A program made the position numbers and the translations under genes. The notes below the pieces were generated by a model, which was given only the letters and a program-made list of their open reading frames with translations, searched no databases and was not told where the DNA came from. From a virus: 21,007 nucleotides of DNA. The stretch spans positions 1 through 21,007 of IMG/VR virus record IMGVR_UViG_3300032093_006343; one strand, written 5' to 3'. Position 1 is the first letter of the stretch. Every line of letters begins with the position of its first letter. Positions 6,808 through 15,854 of this stretch are shown here, piece after piece.

Positions 6808-9800
6808 TAGAACATTACTGGATCAGTCGTATCTCCGTATGTGATCGCATTGATCTGCGGGACTGACATTGCATGACCATCAATACTCTCTTGCTGATTC
6901 TTTAGATAAGCAAAAGCAATCTGCCAGTAGCGAGCCGATTGATCAGCGAAATCTTTATCTTCCAAATCGCAAGCGTGAACAGCAGTGATAATTGCTCGCT
7001 CTTGCTCTAGCGGAATAAAGTCATAGATGCTGGTGATACTTGGAGTCTGGATGCGATAAGAAATCCTAGCCCACGCACAAGGCTTACCAATGCGAATCCT
7101 GCGGTATTGAGGATTAACTTCAGATGGATGATATTGACCAATTAGAGTCATGTCATTGCTACGGCCATAATCGTAAGCATAAAGCGACACATAGCCTTCA
7201 GTAATTGGCTTGTCGATTTGAGAAACTGACTTCACGAATGTTGGCAATGTTACAGAGTCAACAAAGAATGTTGATTCTACAGTCTCGCCAGTTGTCGTGT
7301 ATGTCTTGCGACCAGTAGTAGACGATGTATTTCTTGCTTGAGCAAGTGTATCGTAAAGCTCAAACGAATTATTATCTAGCCTGCGAGCGTAGTATGTCGT
7401 TCCAGCAGTCAATCCAGTTGGCAATACATCGCCTTCTTTAGCGCGAGGAACAACGGCATCACCAGTATTGAAATGAGCTTGGTCAGCGTCAATGCTCGTA
7501 GATGAAGGGACATTGAATGTGCGAAGAATGTCTAGGCTTAACTGACCAGTCCCCGGAGTTGTCAATACCTGCAAGATTCCACCCAAGTAAACCTTGATTG
7601 AATTACCAAATAGTTTGATGGTATAGTCGGTTCCAGAAACAAGAGGAGCAGGAAGCGTGTTCGTCGTGGAGAATCGAACAATTTGATCTTCGCTCAAGAA
7701 TACAATTTCAGATGGAGTAATTAGATTTCCAAATGGCAAGGAACGGAATGATTTCCTAAGAGCATAGTAAGACTGACCAGAACCGAATGAGGTAATCGTG
7801 ATAAGACCAGTTACTCCTCCAGCATTGGCGTTGACTAAACTATTGTAAATCTTACCAGTCGTGTTGTTGATCTTATTTAGATAAAATGGAGTTACTCCAT
7901 TATCAATAGATGGAGATGTATTTGGAAGCAGATAATCAGTTCCAAAATACAATTCTTGTCCAGTAACGAGATTAGTAAAATCACTCTCCCAATTGTTGTT
8001 GAATGTCACGCTAAATGAACGGGACAATGATACATACAATGTCCCAGTGCCAGATGAAGTAATATTTACATCATTGAAGTCTGCGCCTTTTACTGTAAAG
8101 TTACCAGTAGAAGTGTTAAGTGGGGCTTCTGCGCGATATGCTACTCCAGAAACCAATGGTGATGGCAATGATCCAGTAGAAGTAAAGCTAATAAATACAC
8201 CAGTCGATGGCGAGATGGCGACTGTTGGAACAGATGTATATCCAGTTCCAGATGTTATTAGATTAAGACCAGTAACAACTCCTGCACTTACTGTTGCAGT
8301 TGCAGTTGCGCCACTTCCGTTTCCTCCAGTAATTTTAACTTGAGGTGCTTCGGTATATCCAGAACCTCCAGAAATAAGAGTGAAATGTGATAGAAATGAT
8401 GTTGTTATATTTGCGGTTGCTACGGCTTGACTTCCAGCCTTCAACGCACAAGTCATTGTTCCAGTTGCGGGAGTAGAAAAAACATTAATTGTTCCAGTTG
8501 CTGGACTCAGAAGACCTCCATCAACAGAATAATCAAATGTGCTTGCCGTGACATTAGAAATAATAGCTTGTTTATTGTATGCTGGTGGGGTTGCCCCGCT
8601 AATAAGAACACTCTGACCATTAGAAAAGCCATGCGGAGTTGATGTTGTTGCAGTAGCAGTTGTTCCAGAGCTTGCAGATGCTGTTATTGATCCAGTTGCA
8701 TCAACACCGGGATCGCTTGCCATTGTGTATGTAAATTGATTTGGATTTACATAAACAATTGTAAATGTTCCGTTATATTGGGATTGGTTTGCTCCAACAA
8801 TTATAACGCTTTGCCCATTAGTAAATCCATGACTTGTACAATTTACTGTAGCAGTAGTTGTTACATGGGTTATTGAGGTAACTGCCTTCCCGCTTACGAG
8901 AGATGATATTGATTTATCATATCCAACTGAAGCATTTAAGGTATATGTAAATGTATTGGAGCCAGTGACATTTACAATATATGTTCCATTGTATCCAGTT
9001 GGTGTAGCTCCAGAAATAGTAACTTCATTTCCACTTGTAAAGCCATGTGGATTAAAAGTTGTGCAAGTAGCTGTAGTTGCAGATGATGTTAGACTTGTTA
9101 TTGAAATTGATGGATTTATAGGGGGCGGATCAATTGTAATCAAGGGCGAAGTTGAATATCCAAGGCCCGGATTCGTGATTACAATTCCAGAAATAGTATT
9201 ATTTACAGTATTGCGAACGGCATATCCAGTTGCAGTCAGTGGAGTAATAGGGCTTCCAACTGGTGGCGTCGGGGGAGCAGAAAATGCTATATTAGGAGTC
9301 GCGGTATATCCACCTCCAGAGGCAGTAATGTTTATTTCAGTTACAGAGCCAACGACAACAGCTTGAAAATTAGCTCCAGAACCAGAGGGGGTTGGGATGT
9401 TAAGTCCCGGTGCGGTGATTTGAGACGATGTTCCAGTCGTAGCAGTAGCTGCAATCAGCTTAACAATAGAGTTCGTTCCACTACCAGAGTCTTTAATAAC
9501 AATTGGATTTACAAGGCTTGTTGGTGTCGAAGCAATCGCATCAGCTTGATTTTCGTGAAGCGAAATACTAAATGGATCAATGACATTAACGAAATAGTTT
9601 TGATTCGCAATAAGAGGCTTTGGAAGATTTCCAGATGCAGTAAATGCTTGGACTTGATCTCCGTCATTGTAGTAGTGACGAACAGAGAAAGTCAGAGTAG
9701 TTTGCGGATCAATCTTTTTGCGAATATCTACTTCTAGCGTTCCGGGTGCTGGAGGAACAGGCCCAGTCGTTCCAGTCGTGTAAACTGGATTGATATTCTT

Positions 9801-10790
9801 TTTGGCATCATCTGAGGTTTCAAATACAGTCAAATGCGTCGAGTCTTCGGCATTTGCGTAGTATGTAGTTTCAGGATTAAGCGGAGCAGGAAGTGATTGA
9901 CCAGCGGGGAATGTGATTTGATTAGCAGTATCAAGCGTGAATGCTGGAGCAGAAGAAAGCTCAAGTGCAGTTATAACCTGTGATTCACGGCTATCTTTAA
10001 AATCAAGGCTATTTGGAATAACGATGCTCTGCAAGTTGATTGGATATTGCAACGCTTGAGCATTCAGAGGATCATTGAAAAGCTGGATTGTGAAAGCATC
10101 AATAACTCCAATGTAATATGTCTGACCATTCTCCAATGCTACAGGAATCGTTCCAGATGTCGCAGTAACGCTCATTCCTTGACCAGATGATAGTCCGTGC
10201 GCCGCTGTGCTAGTAAACAGATTGATTGGCGTAATAGCAACGCTACGGGTCTTTACAGTAGCATCATCTGGAGCAATCGTTCCATAAGCAAAATCACTTT
10301 GCGAGTGAATTGGAACAAGCAAGCCATCAACACCAGTTCCATTCGCAAGTTGCGAGCGAAGTGTGCGATTGTTCTGATCGTTTCCAAGAACGCGAATCGT
10401 CTTGCCAACATCATTCTCCAACTCTGCGACAGCGACAAGCTGTGAAGGCTGGATGATGTCCATGAGTGTCGCGACATATCCGCGATCATCCCATGCCCAT
10501 TCAACGGAATTAAACATTCCGCCTTTGTTTACATGGTATTGAAATAAACGATTGCGGAAGTATGTCGGAGAGCCATCAATGTTGACTGCAAGAGGAACAT
10601 CAATGTTTCGAGGAAGCGTGATAGAACAACGATCCCAGCCTGTGCATACATCAACATCAGCGACAGAGTGAGTCCAGTGACCAGACTCCATCAAGGTCGC
10701 TACCGCCTGCTGAATTTTACGAAAGATTTTACTTTCGTCAGTCGTTCCTAGAATTTCAGCACATTCCTCAAAGATTTGCGAGACAAACAT
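6807..10790 (-). CDS. Giant adaptor-like tail protein with about 1000-residue repeat insertion (1327 aa)
   Basis: Residues 1-160 ([26 protein letters not shown]39, [17 protein letters not shown]) look like the N-terminal half of a tail adaptor/gatekeeper (T7 gp11-like), usually about 200 residues. Residues about 1185-1327 ([63 protein letters not shown]) look like its C-terminal half. Between them are beta-rich repeats: six degenerate LP-PL-G-YY-type units (about 213-246, 298-331, 387-420, 873-907, 1044-1074, 1121-1154), three HGF-x-x-G-x-x-V units (582-756) and two GSGY units (487-556, 802-862). The inserted domains probably project from the tail as a collar or appendage (inference). The next gene is nozzle-like, matching the adaptor role. 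No frameshift is seen across the frame. Confidence 0.72.
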   Translation of the reverse strand: MFVSQIFEECAEILGTTDESKIFRKIQQAVATLMESGHWTHSVADVDVCTGWDRCSITLPRNIDVPLAVNIDGSPTYFRNRLFQYHVNKGGMFNSVEWAWDDRGYVATLMDIIQPSQLVAVAELENDVGKTIRVLGNDQNNRTLRSQLANGTGVDGLLVPIHSQSDFAYGTIAPDDATVKTRSVAITPINLFTSTAAHGLSSGQGMSVTATSGTIPVALENGQTYYIGVIDAFTIQLFNDPLNAQALQYPINLQSIVIPNSLDFKDSRESQVITALELSSAPAFTLDTANQITFPAGQSLPAPLNPETTYYANAEDSTHLTVFETSDDAKKNINPVYTTGTTGPVPPAPGTLEVDIRKKIDPQTTLTFSVRHYYNDGDQVQAFTASGNLPKPLIANQNYFVNVIDPFSISLHENQADAIASTPTSLVNPIVIKDSGSGTNSIVKLIAATATTGTSSQITAPGLNIPTPSGSGANFQAVVVGSVTEINITASGGGYTATPNIAFSAPPTPPVGSPITPLTATGYAVRNTVNNTISGIVITNPGLGYSTSPLITIDPPPINPSISITSLTSSATTATCTTFNPHGFTSGNEVTISGATPTGYNGTYIVNVTGSNTFTYTLNASVGYDKSISSLVSGKAVTSITHVTTTATVNCTSHGFTNGQSVIIVGANQSQYNGTFTIVYVNPNQFTYTMASDPGVDATGSITASASSGTTATATTSTPHGFSNGQSVLISGATPPAYNKQAIISNVTASTFDYSVDGGLLSPATGTINVFSTPATGTMTCALKAGSQAVATANITTSFLSHFTLISGGSGYTEAPQVKITGGNGSGATATATVSAGVVTGLNLITSGTGYTSVPTVAISPSTGVFISFTSTGSLPSPLVSGVAYRAEAPLNTSTGNFTVKGADFNDVNITSSGTGTLYVSLSRSFSVTFNNNWESDFTNLVTGQELYFGTDYLLPNTSPSIDNGVTPFYLNKINNTTGKIYNSLVNANAGGVTGLITITSFGSGQSYYALRKSFRSLPFGNLITPSEIVFLSEDQIVRFSTTNTLPAPLVSGTDYTIKLFGNSIKVYLGGILQVLTTPGTGQLSLDILRTFNVPSSTSIDADQAHFNTGDAVVPRAKEGDVLPTGLTAGTTYYARRLDNNSFELYDTLAQARNTSSTTGRKTYTTTGETVESTFFVDSVTLPTFVKSVSQIDKPITEGYVSLYAYDYGRSNDMTLIGQYHPSEVNPQYRRIRIGKPCAWARISYRIQTPSITSIYDFIPLEQERAIITAVHACDLEDKDFADQSARYWQIAFAYLKNQQESIDGHAMSVPQINAITYGDTTDPVMF
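8205..8387 (-). repeat. GSGY-type beta repeat, adaptor-like gene, copy 2
   Basis: The encoded residues about 802-862 contain [37 protein letters not shown] and [14 protein letters not shown], a complete two-arm unit. It is closest in pattern to the copy in the 793-residue tailspike (16595-16819). Confidence 0.65.
8483..9113 (-). repeat. Three tandem E1_FCCH-like repeats within the adaptor-like gene
   Basis: Encoded units start with [14 protein letters not shown] (residue 582), [14 protein letters not shown] (654) and [14 protein letters not shown] (720). Each is followed by a YNG/YNK turn and a TFTY/QFTY/TFDY strand. Spacings are 72 and 66 residues (216 and 198 bases). The pattern matches small beta-barrel repeats (ubiquitin-activating-enzyme FCCH-like) often found in phage and bacterial surface proteins. 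The repeats have diverged, so the duplication is not recent. Confidence 0.7.
9123..9332 (-). repeat. GSGY-type beta repeat, adaptor-like gene, copy 1
   Basis: The encoded residues about 487-556 contain [16 protein letters not shown] and [18 protein letters not shown]: two half-units of the form [IV]-T-x-x-G-x-GY-x-x-x-P-x-[IV]-x-[IF]. The same pattern recurs at residues 802-862 of this protein and in the 793-residue tailspike. Confidence 0.6.
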
Positions 10791-10799
10791 GGCGCGACA

Positions 10800-11123
10800 T
10801 TATCGCATCGAACCTTCTGCCGCAAGTGATTTAAGAAACTCTTCGTCTTCAGCGGTTGCAACAGCCTCTGGAGCCATTTCTTCGGCAACAGCAGCGGCTT
10901 CACCACCCTTTTGAGCGTCAACCTCTGCCTTGAGTGTTTCAAGACCAGACTGGAGTTGGCTAACAAGGGTGTAGATGGAATCAAAAGCATCAGATGGCAT
11001 TTGAACCATAACCTTGCCACCAGCAGGAGGAGCCATGTCAGGAGTTGGTGCGGCCATTTCCCCCGGCATCGCTTCTGGTGTTGGTGTTGGAGCTTCAGTG
11101 AGCATTTCGTTTTTCTTAGCCAT
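10800..11123 (-). CDS. Ala/Pro/Glu-rich small protein (107 aa), unknown
   Basis: The N-terminal half is a Pro/Thr/Met-rich, probably disordered segment (APTPTPEAMPGEMAAPTPD). A short likely coiled coil follows (SDAFDSIYTLVSQLQSGLETLKAEVDAQ, about 44-71), then an Ala/Glu-rich acidic tail. There is no membrane segment and no catalytic motif. It lies nine bases before the adaptor-like gene and four bases after the acidic 132-residue gene. Composition would suit a small scaffold-like or virion accessory protein, but this cannot be decided from sequence alone. Confidence 0.65.
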   Translation of the reverse strand: MAKKNEMLTEAPTPTPEAMPGEMAAPTPDMAPPAGGKVMVQMPSDAFDSIYTLVSQLQSGLETLKAEVDAQKGGEAAAVAEEMAPEAVATAEDEEFLKSLAAEGSMR

Positions 11124-11127
11124 AAAA

Positions 11128-11526
11128 TTAATCTTCGTATTCTTCTTCGTTTTCTTCTTCGCCCTCGGCTTCTTTCAAGCCTTTTTCGATAGCGTCTTCA
11201 TCATCCTCTTCTTCTTCCATCATTGGCTCCATCTTGGATTTGCCATTGGATTTGATGCCGTGGATTTCAAGTTCTACGCAATAGCATTTCTTCTCTTCGC
11301 CATCGCGCATAATAGTCTCTTTCTTCTCCATGACTTTCTTGAAATGAATGACAGCAGTTCCCTCTTTGGGGAAATCCATCAACTCTTTAGCATTGCTAAA
11401 ATAGAGAGAAGGATAGTGAACAGAAGATGGTTCACGCTCAATTTCAATAGCCATCGCTGGCTTCATTTCTTCGCCAAGGTCAACAAAACCCTCTGGCAAA
11501 CTTACTTTTTTAGATGTGTATGGCAT
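11128..11526 (-). CDS. Small protein with strongly acidic tail (132 aa), unknown
   Basis: I chose the ATG at 11526 (MPYTSKKVSLPEGFVDLG); the longer frame to 11544 would need a TTG start and only adds MPLFLN. Residues about 1-95 look like a compact beta-containing domain (HYPSLYFSN, EGTAVIHFKKVMEKKET, CYCVELEIHGIKS). From about residue 100 the chain is almost all Glu/Asp (EEEEDDEDAIEKGLKEAEGEEENEEEYED region). The gene overlaps the membrane-protein gene by 17 bases. Role unknown; the acidic tail could bind a basic partner or keep a virion component soluble (inference). Confidence 0.65.
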   Translation of the reverse strand: MPYTSKKVSLPEGFVDLGEEMKPAMAIEIEREPSSVHYPSLYFSNAKELMDFPKEGTAVIHFKKVMEKKETIMRDGEEKKCYCVELEIHGIKSNGKSKMEPMMEEEEDDEDAIEKGLKEAEGEEENEEEYED

Positions 11527-11818
11527 ATTTAAGAATAAAGGCAATAGTTATTACGATTACAGATGGGATTGTCAAGTCTGCAAGTAGTGCTTTAAGCGTC
11601 CAGTATTTTGGATTGAACCCACCAAACACACTCATATCTTTCCTTAACTTGCTTGGAGATGCTTCAATATTCTTATACTCGGCTTGAGCAATCTCCCTGC
11701 CAGCAAAGAAGAATATCCCTGCAATAGCTCCGATAAATGGATTCTTTGTCAGAGCATATCCGATTCCTTGGAACGCAAGGCAGATTAAGATATGAGAGAT
11801 GTTGATATAGTTTTTCAT
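11510..11818 (-). CDS. Small membrane protein (102 aa)
   Basis: Hydrophobic segments lie at about residues 8-22, 28-40 (NPFIGAIAGIFFFAGRE) and 81-101 (IPSVIVITIAFILKYAI), with a polar middle (REIAQAEYKNIEASPSKLRKD). Two or three transmembrane helices are likely. It resembles small phage membrane proteins with a GRE-x-AQAEY motif of unknown role; a holin or lysis accessory is possible, but the lysis pair is about 9 kb away. The start is TAATG-coupled to the 41-residue gene, and both genes begin MKNYINI. Confidence 0.7.
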   Translation of the reverse strand: MKNYINISHILICLAFQGIGYALTKNPFIGAIAGIFFFAGREIAQAEYKNIEASPSKLRKDMSVFGGFNPKYWTLKALLADLTIPSVIVITIAFILKYAIHI

Positions 11819-11943
11819 TAATATTGTGTAATCCGACCTTCTTTTTGGGCTTGTTCGTATTCTTCCTTGGTCACTTTATTTTTAGCAAGGATTTCTTTAG
11901 CTTGTTCGGTTGTCATGTAATGGATGTTAATGTAGTTTTTCAT
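11818..11943 (-). CDS. Small 41-aa protein, unknown
   Basis: The frame reads MKNYINIHYMTTEQAKEILA and ends KEGRITQY. It is bounded by an ATGA overlap with the 588-residue tailspike stop and a TAATG overlap with the next gene, which strongly suggests real translation. The body is one charged helix-turn-helix-sized segment (TTEQAKEILAKNKVTKEEYEQAQKE region), like small phage peptides annotated as hypothetical. An internal Met at residue 10 could be an alternative start. Function unknown. Confidence 0.6.
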   Translation of the reverse strand: MKNYINIHYMTTEQAKEILAKNKVTKEEYEQAQKEGRITQY

Positions 11944-13706
11944 GCAATGACATACTGACCAGTAAATATAATTGATGTTGTTGCGGAAAGATCACCTAAA
12001 GAAACTGTGCTTGGACTTGCTGAAGCTACTGTTCTTTTATTAAGCCTGATTCTATTTGTATTTAAATCAAGCGAACCTTCCATTGAAACAATGGATGTTG
12101 TCATATTGGATGTAAGACATTGAACAACGCCTTGGAATTCATTCCCATTTTTAATTGTAAATGGCAATCCAGAAATTGCTATCTGCCCAGTAGCATCAAG
12201 AGAAACAGCACTTAAATTTATTCTTCCAGTAAAAAAACAACGATTCCCTATTCTTGTGTAAGACCCAGTTTGAAGTCCGTATGCCCAACCTGTTCCGCTT
12301 ATAGTTACACCTTCAAGTGATGGGGTAAATGTATTTTCATTATAAAATGAAAGTGCAGAATCACTTGCATTAAACTTTATTCCTCCATTTGCAACAATAG
12401 CTCCAACTGGATAATTTGCTGAAATGCTATTGTATATTTCTACGGCACAATTAATAAGTCGATAGTTTCCCCAATCTGAAAGTAAATAATTTGCCCCAGT
12501 AATACTTTCCAATGAAAATCCACCTTCAGTTCTTCCAACTGATGGTTGTGTTCCTGTAATTCTAATTCCCTCTGCTGCCATATAGGTATTACAGAGTCTC
12601 ATGTTTAAAGAATCAACAGAATCCCCATTAAACCAACATCCCCATTTTCTGGTAGCCCTTCCATCCGTTATTGCATTTGTTCCAGAAATAATTAAAGAAT
12701 TACTTAATTCTGAATATCCAGATGCAATATAATTTGTAGATGATGTTGGACTCAATACAACTCCTACACCATCATTATTTTCAGATGTATAAGAAAGTAA
12801 TGTATTTCCTCTATGAAACCATAGTCCAATTCCATATCCCCATAATGGATTTGTTGTTTCATTAAATGCTTTATCTGATCCATTTGCGTTTGCATATAGA
12901 TCAGAAATTGTTAATGCGTTAACTTTATTTCCACCAGTCCATGAATAATCTAATGTTCCCCTTCCTATAGAAATTCCGCAACCTTGATTTTTAAATGCAC
13001 TTATTTTTTCATAAACACCGCTATAAGTTCCATCTAAATAAAATGCGTGTTTTGTAGTATTTGTAATTACTATATTTTTGATTACAGGTTCAGACAATCT
13101 TATTGCATAAACTCCAAATCCAGCTTTATTATTTCCATCAATTACGATGTTTTCTAATTTTAATCCAAAAACTACAGAGTCAAAAGTTTGTGGATTTTGA
13201 ACTCCAATAGATGTAAGAGATACAAGCAATACTGCTGTTGTGGTGGACATTGGCCCATCATAAAACAAAATACATTCTTTTTTCCCATCCCATGTTGGCC
13301 CACCAGATTGCGATGTATATGGATAATTTGTTGGAAATTCACAACCTATAATACCTGCATTTCTATTTCTGTTTGGTGAAATAATAAGTGACGATGTAAC
13401 TCGATATTTACCTGCTGGGAACAATACTGTTTTATTAGAATCCAAAGCCGCTTGAATCGCAGCAGTATCATCCGCTACCCCATCACCCACCGCACCGAAG
13501 TCCTTCACATTGACCACATCAGCAAACCTGTTTGCCAATGTCCTTGCCGTAGTCGATCCAGTTGCCGTGACATTGGTATTGCTGATTGCCCCTACAAAGC
13601 TATTTGCTGTGACTACGCCAGCGTTGCTCACAGTCATCTGGTCTACTCCACCTACCCCGATTATTGCCTGTGTTCCGTCTACTGATGCTTTAATGTTTGC
13701 GCTCAT
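11940..13706 (-). CDS. Tailspike with pectate-lyase-type beta-helix (588 aa)
   Basis: A virion-anchor-like N-terminus (1-50) is followed by STTARTLANRFADVVNV (51-67) and FGAVGDGVADDTAAIQAAL (70-88), the start of the pectate-lyase-3 beta-helix fold used by phage depolymerase tailspikes. The middle (about 90-450) is repetitive, Asn/Gly/Ser-rich and helix-like. The C-terminus (about 459-588: FTPSLEGVTISGTGWAYG, GSYTRIGNRCFFTGRINLS, ISGLPFTIKNG) matches a common tailspike trimerisation/tip module. It likely binds and perhaps cleaves surface polysaccharide; catalytic residues cannot be fixed by eye. It is the last of three tailspike genes and its stop overlaps the 41-residue gene. Confidence 0.82.
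   Translation of the reverse strand: MSANIKASVDGTQAIIGVGGVDQMTVSNAGVVTANSFVGAISNTNVTATGSTTARTLANRFADVVNVKDFGAVGDGVADDTAAIQAALDSNKTVLFPAGKYRVTSSLIISPNRNRNAGIIGCEFPTNYPYTSQSGGPTWDGKKECILFYDGPMSTTTAVLLVSLTSIGVQNPQTFDSVVFGLKLENIVIDGNNKAGFGVYAIRLSEPVIKNIVITNTTKHAFYLDGTYSGVYEKISAFKNQGCGISIGRGTLDYSWTGGNKVNALTISDLYANANGSDKAFNETTNPLWGYGIGLWFHRGNTLLSYTSENNDGVGVVLSPTSSTNYIASGYSELSNSLIISGTNAITDGRATRKWGCWFNGDSVDSLNMRLCNTYMAAEGIRITGTQPSVGRTEGGFSLESITGANYLLSDWGNYRLINCAVEIYNSISANYPVGAIVANGGIKFNASDSALSFYNENTFTPSLEGVTISGTGWAYGLQTGSYTRIGNRCFFTGRINLSAVSLDATGQIAISGLPFTIKNGNEFQGVVQCLTSNMTTSIVSMEGSLDLNTNRIRLNKRTVASASPSTVSLGDLSATTSIIFTGQYVIA
13451..13557 (-). repeat. Tailspike linker cassette, copy in the 588-aa gene
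   Basis: This segment encodes the STTAR-LANRFADVVNV-FGAVGDGV-DDTAAIQAA region. It aligns at DNA level, at a constant offset of 2070 bases, with 15521-15627, including a perfect 24-base identity at 13451-13474 versus 15521-15544. A shorter, more diverged copy is at about 18040-18107. Confidence 0.75.
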
Positions 13707-13709
13707 AAA

Positions 13710-15854
13710 TTAAATTGCTGAAATGATAAATGCTAAAAGTTGATCGTATCTAATCCCGTATCTGTTGCCAGCTGGTCGATATTGTTGAATTACATTTCCA
13801 TCAGAATCTTTTTCTTCTGGCTGTTCGTCCCACTCATCATAGCATAGCAATCCATATTTAGTAGCGTCAAGTTCTTCTGATTCAAATGCCGATACAACTT
13901 CTTGTGCAATAACGCCAATATGGATTCGGGCATCCTCCCCTTTTGCAGAAACTGCATCTTTGAAACGGAACTTTTTAACAATTGATTTTAATGAAATAGC
14001 AACTCTTTTTTCAGCCTCATTTAGATTTTCAATATCTTGTTTTTCTCGCTCGTCCGAAGTGTTAATTACATTAGTCCCTGCAAAAAGTTGTGACCAACGA
14101 AATGATCCACTTCCAAGTGATACAAGATTGTCTGAACCGGGAGTAAATGATCCCTCGCCAACACCTGTAGGAACAGAGAAAATATCAACATACCCAAGAG
14201 AGTTGCTATATCTCGTTCCAAGACCACCTGTAGATGTTGTTCTATTTAATGTAAATGGTAGTGAAGATGAGTATGCACCTTGATTTCCAAGAACAAATGA
14301 GCCGCTTGTATTTATTCCATAACCACCCATCTTGTGATCTATTTCAAATGGAGTAGTAAAAGAGGTTAGCGTGAATAGAGGAATGGTTTGATCCCAAATA
14401 TTATTTTTAACAATGACATTTGTAAATGTATTAGAAGACGACCTAATTACAGAAACAACTGTAGCACCAAGATTTGAAACTGTATTATTAGTAAAAATAA
14501 ATCCACTTATATCATATACTGAAATAAATGCCCACCTATTAGCTGTTCCATCCAATCCCACCGAATCAATTAAATTATTTGTTATAACAAAATTTATAGG
14601 ATTAACAACTGGACTTGATGAATCATTTAATACAGCAATAGCCCCAGCAGATGTTCCGCAAATTGTATTTCCAGAAATCAATGTATTTTCCAATTTGGAA
14701 AGACCATCAAATCTAATTGATGTAAATGGACGCATATTACTTCCATCTACTATTCCGGCAATTGCTCCACCGAGTTTATTGTTTGATATTACAAGATTTT
14801 CAGAAGTCGAAAGAGGGCGAAATGAAATTGGAACTGAACTGCACAAGTCGGCAACATTCCCGTCAATAATTGCACCGCTCATTCCTGCTGTTCCTTCTAC
14901 CTCAATAAATCCTTGTCCAATATCAATGCAGTTATTTGAATAAATTGGCGATCTTTGAATATAGTTTTTAACAGTAACAGCATAGTTGCCCCCATGAAAT
15001 CTGTTATTTGTTATCCTTTGCGCCCTTCCCTTATATTCATTACCTTGCTGCAAATCTCCTCCTGATGTTCCGCTCGCAGGCCAATCAAGAGTAATCGAAT
15101 CGCCACCATTCAAAGATGAAAAAACATTTTTATCTGCATGGAGAGCGCGGCCATAAAAATAAATTGGGCTAAATAATTCATAAAATTCACAATCATAGAC
15201 ATATCCATCCATGTCATCTGTATTTGTGATTTTTTGAAACAACAATCCAATGTCATTTGTATTTCCTGAATCACCTCGAAACTTTAAACAATTAAATGTT
15301 ACTTGGCTTTCGGTAATAAGAAAAATTGCAGTTGCTGGATCGGTATTAAGAATATCAAGTTGGATTATTGATCCATAGTTATTTGTAGTAATATCACCTT
15401 TCCCACCAATACTTCCACCATCACCAAAGAATCCTTGACCTCTCGTTGATATTGTAATTGTAGATGTGGTGCGATACTTGCAAGATGGAAAGTAAACATT
15501 TTTACCCGTGTTGACAGCAGCTTGAATCGCAGCAGTATCATCCGAAACCCCATCACCAACCGCACCAAAGTCCAGCACATTCACCACATCAGCAAAGCGA
15601 TTAGCCAGCGAACGAGCAGTTGTGCTGCCAGTAGCAATCGCAGTCGAGTTACTGATATTGCCAGATGGGATTGTTCCAGCAAACGACACATTCCCGCTTG
15701 CATCTACACTAATCACATCCTGCGTAGTTGCTCCAGCATTGCCCCGTGCCAGCTTAATCGTGCCGTCTGGTGACGATGGCACTGCCAGCGTGAAGTTCTG
15801 CGTTGCTGTAGGTGATTGTCCGATCTGGACTGCGTTTGCTTTGATGAGACTCAT
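13710..15854 (-). CDS. Tailspike with beta-helix and C-terminal S74 chaperone/protease (714 aa)
   Basis: The N-terminal 75 residues form an anchor-like region (MSLIKANAVQIG, then a VISVDASGNVSFAG strand-turn). STTARSLANRFADVVNV follows at about 77-93 and FGAVGDGVSDDTAAIQAAV at 96-114 opens the beta-helix, which runs to about 560. The C-terminal 115 residues are a peptidase S74 intramolecular chaperone: SDEREKQDI with Ser600 and Lys605 spaced as in the known Ser-Lys dyad of endosialidase, followed by HIGVIAQEV, LLCYDEW and YGIRYDQLLAF. By family knowledge the domain trimerises, guides folding and cuts itself off before Ser600, leaving about 599 residues. Its ATG overlaps a nine-codon remnant frame. 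Substrate specificity is not readable. Confidence 0.87.
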   Translation of the reverse strand: MSLIKANAVQIGQSPTATQNFTLAVPSSPDGTIKLARGNAGATTQDVISVDASGNVSFAGTIPSGNISNSTAIATGSTTARSLANRFADVVNVLDFGAVGDGVSDDTAAIQAAVNTGKNVYFPSCKYRTTSTITISTRGQGFFGDGGSIGGKGDITTNNYGSIIQLDILNTDPATAIFLITESQVTFNCLKFRGDSGNTNDIGLLFQKITNTDDMDGYVYDCEFYELFSPIYFYGRALHADKNVFSSLNGGDSITLDWPASGTSGGDLQQGNEYKGRAQRITNNRFHGGNYAVTVKNYIQRSPIYSNNCIDIGQGFIEVEGTAGMSGAIIDGNVADLCSSVPISFRPLSTSENLVISNNKLGGAIAGIVDGSNMRPFTSIRFDGLSKLENTLISGNTICGTSAGAIAVLNDSSSPVVNPINFVITNNLIDSVGLDGTANRWAFISVYDISGFIFTNNTVSNLGATVVSVIRSSSNTFTNVIVKNNIWDQTIPLFTLTSFTTPFEIDHKMGGYGINTSGSFVLGNQGAYSSSLPFTLNRTTSTGGLGTRYSNSLGYVDIFSVPTGVGEGSFTPGSDNLVSLGSGSFRWSQLFAGTNVINTSDEREKQDIENLNEAEKRVAISLKSIVKKFRFKDAVSAKGEDARIHIGVIAQEVVSAFESEELDATKYGLLCYDEWDEQPEEKDSDGNVIQQYRPAGNRYGIRYDQLLAFIISAI
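15521..15627 (-). repeat. Tailspike linker cassette, copy in the 714-aa gene
   Basis: This is the partner of 13451-13557 with the same 2070-base offset throughout. Most differences fall at third codon positions, so the protein motif is better conserved than the DNA. Confidence 0.75.

Noticed and set aside
8205-9332. CRISPR array or microsatellite
   Set aside because: The repeats are coding, diverged and spaced by about 200 bases; there are no short identical repeats with unique spacers.
8956-9366. Plus-strand open frame of 136 residues inside the adaptor-like gene (also 7993-8343)
   Set aside because: It mirrors the low-complexity beta repeats of the minus-strand gene, has no recognisable domain or leader, and lies wholly within a continuous 1327-codon frame.
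11527-11544. Upstream extension of the acidic-tail protein
   Set aside because: It needs a TTG start and would lengthen the overlap with the membrane-protein gene; the ATG at 11526 is better.
14413-14943. Plus-strand open frame of 176 residues opposite the 714-residue tailspike (and similar at 17988-18770)
   Set aside because: These are antisense shadows of repetitive A/T-rich tailspike sequence, without domain signals; every supported gene is on the minus strand.
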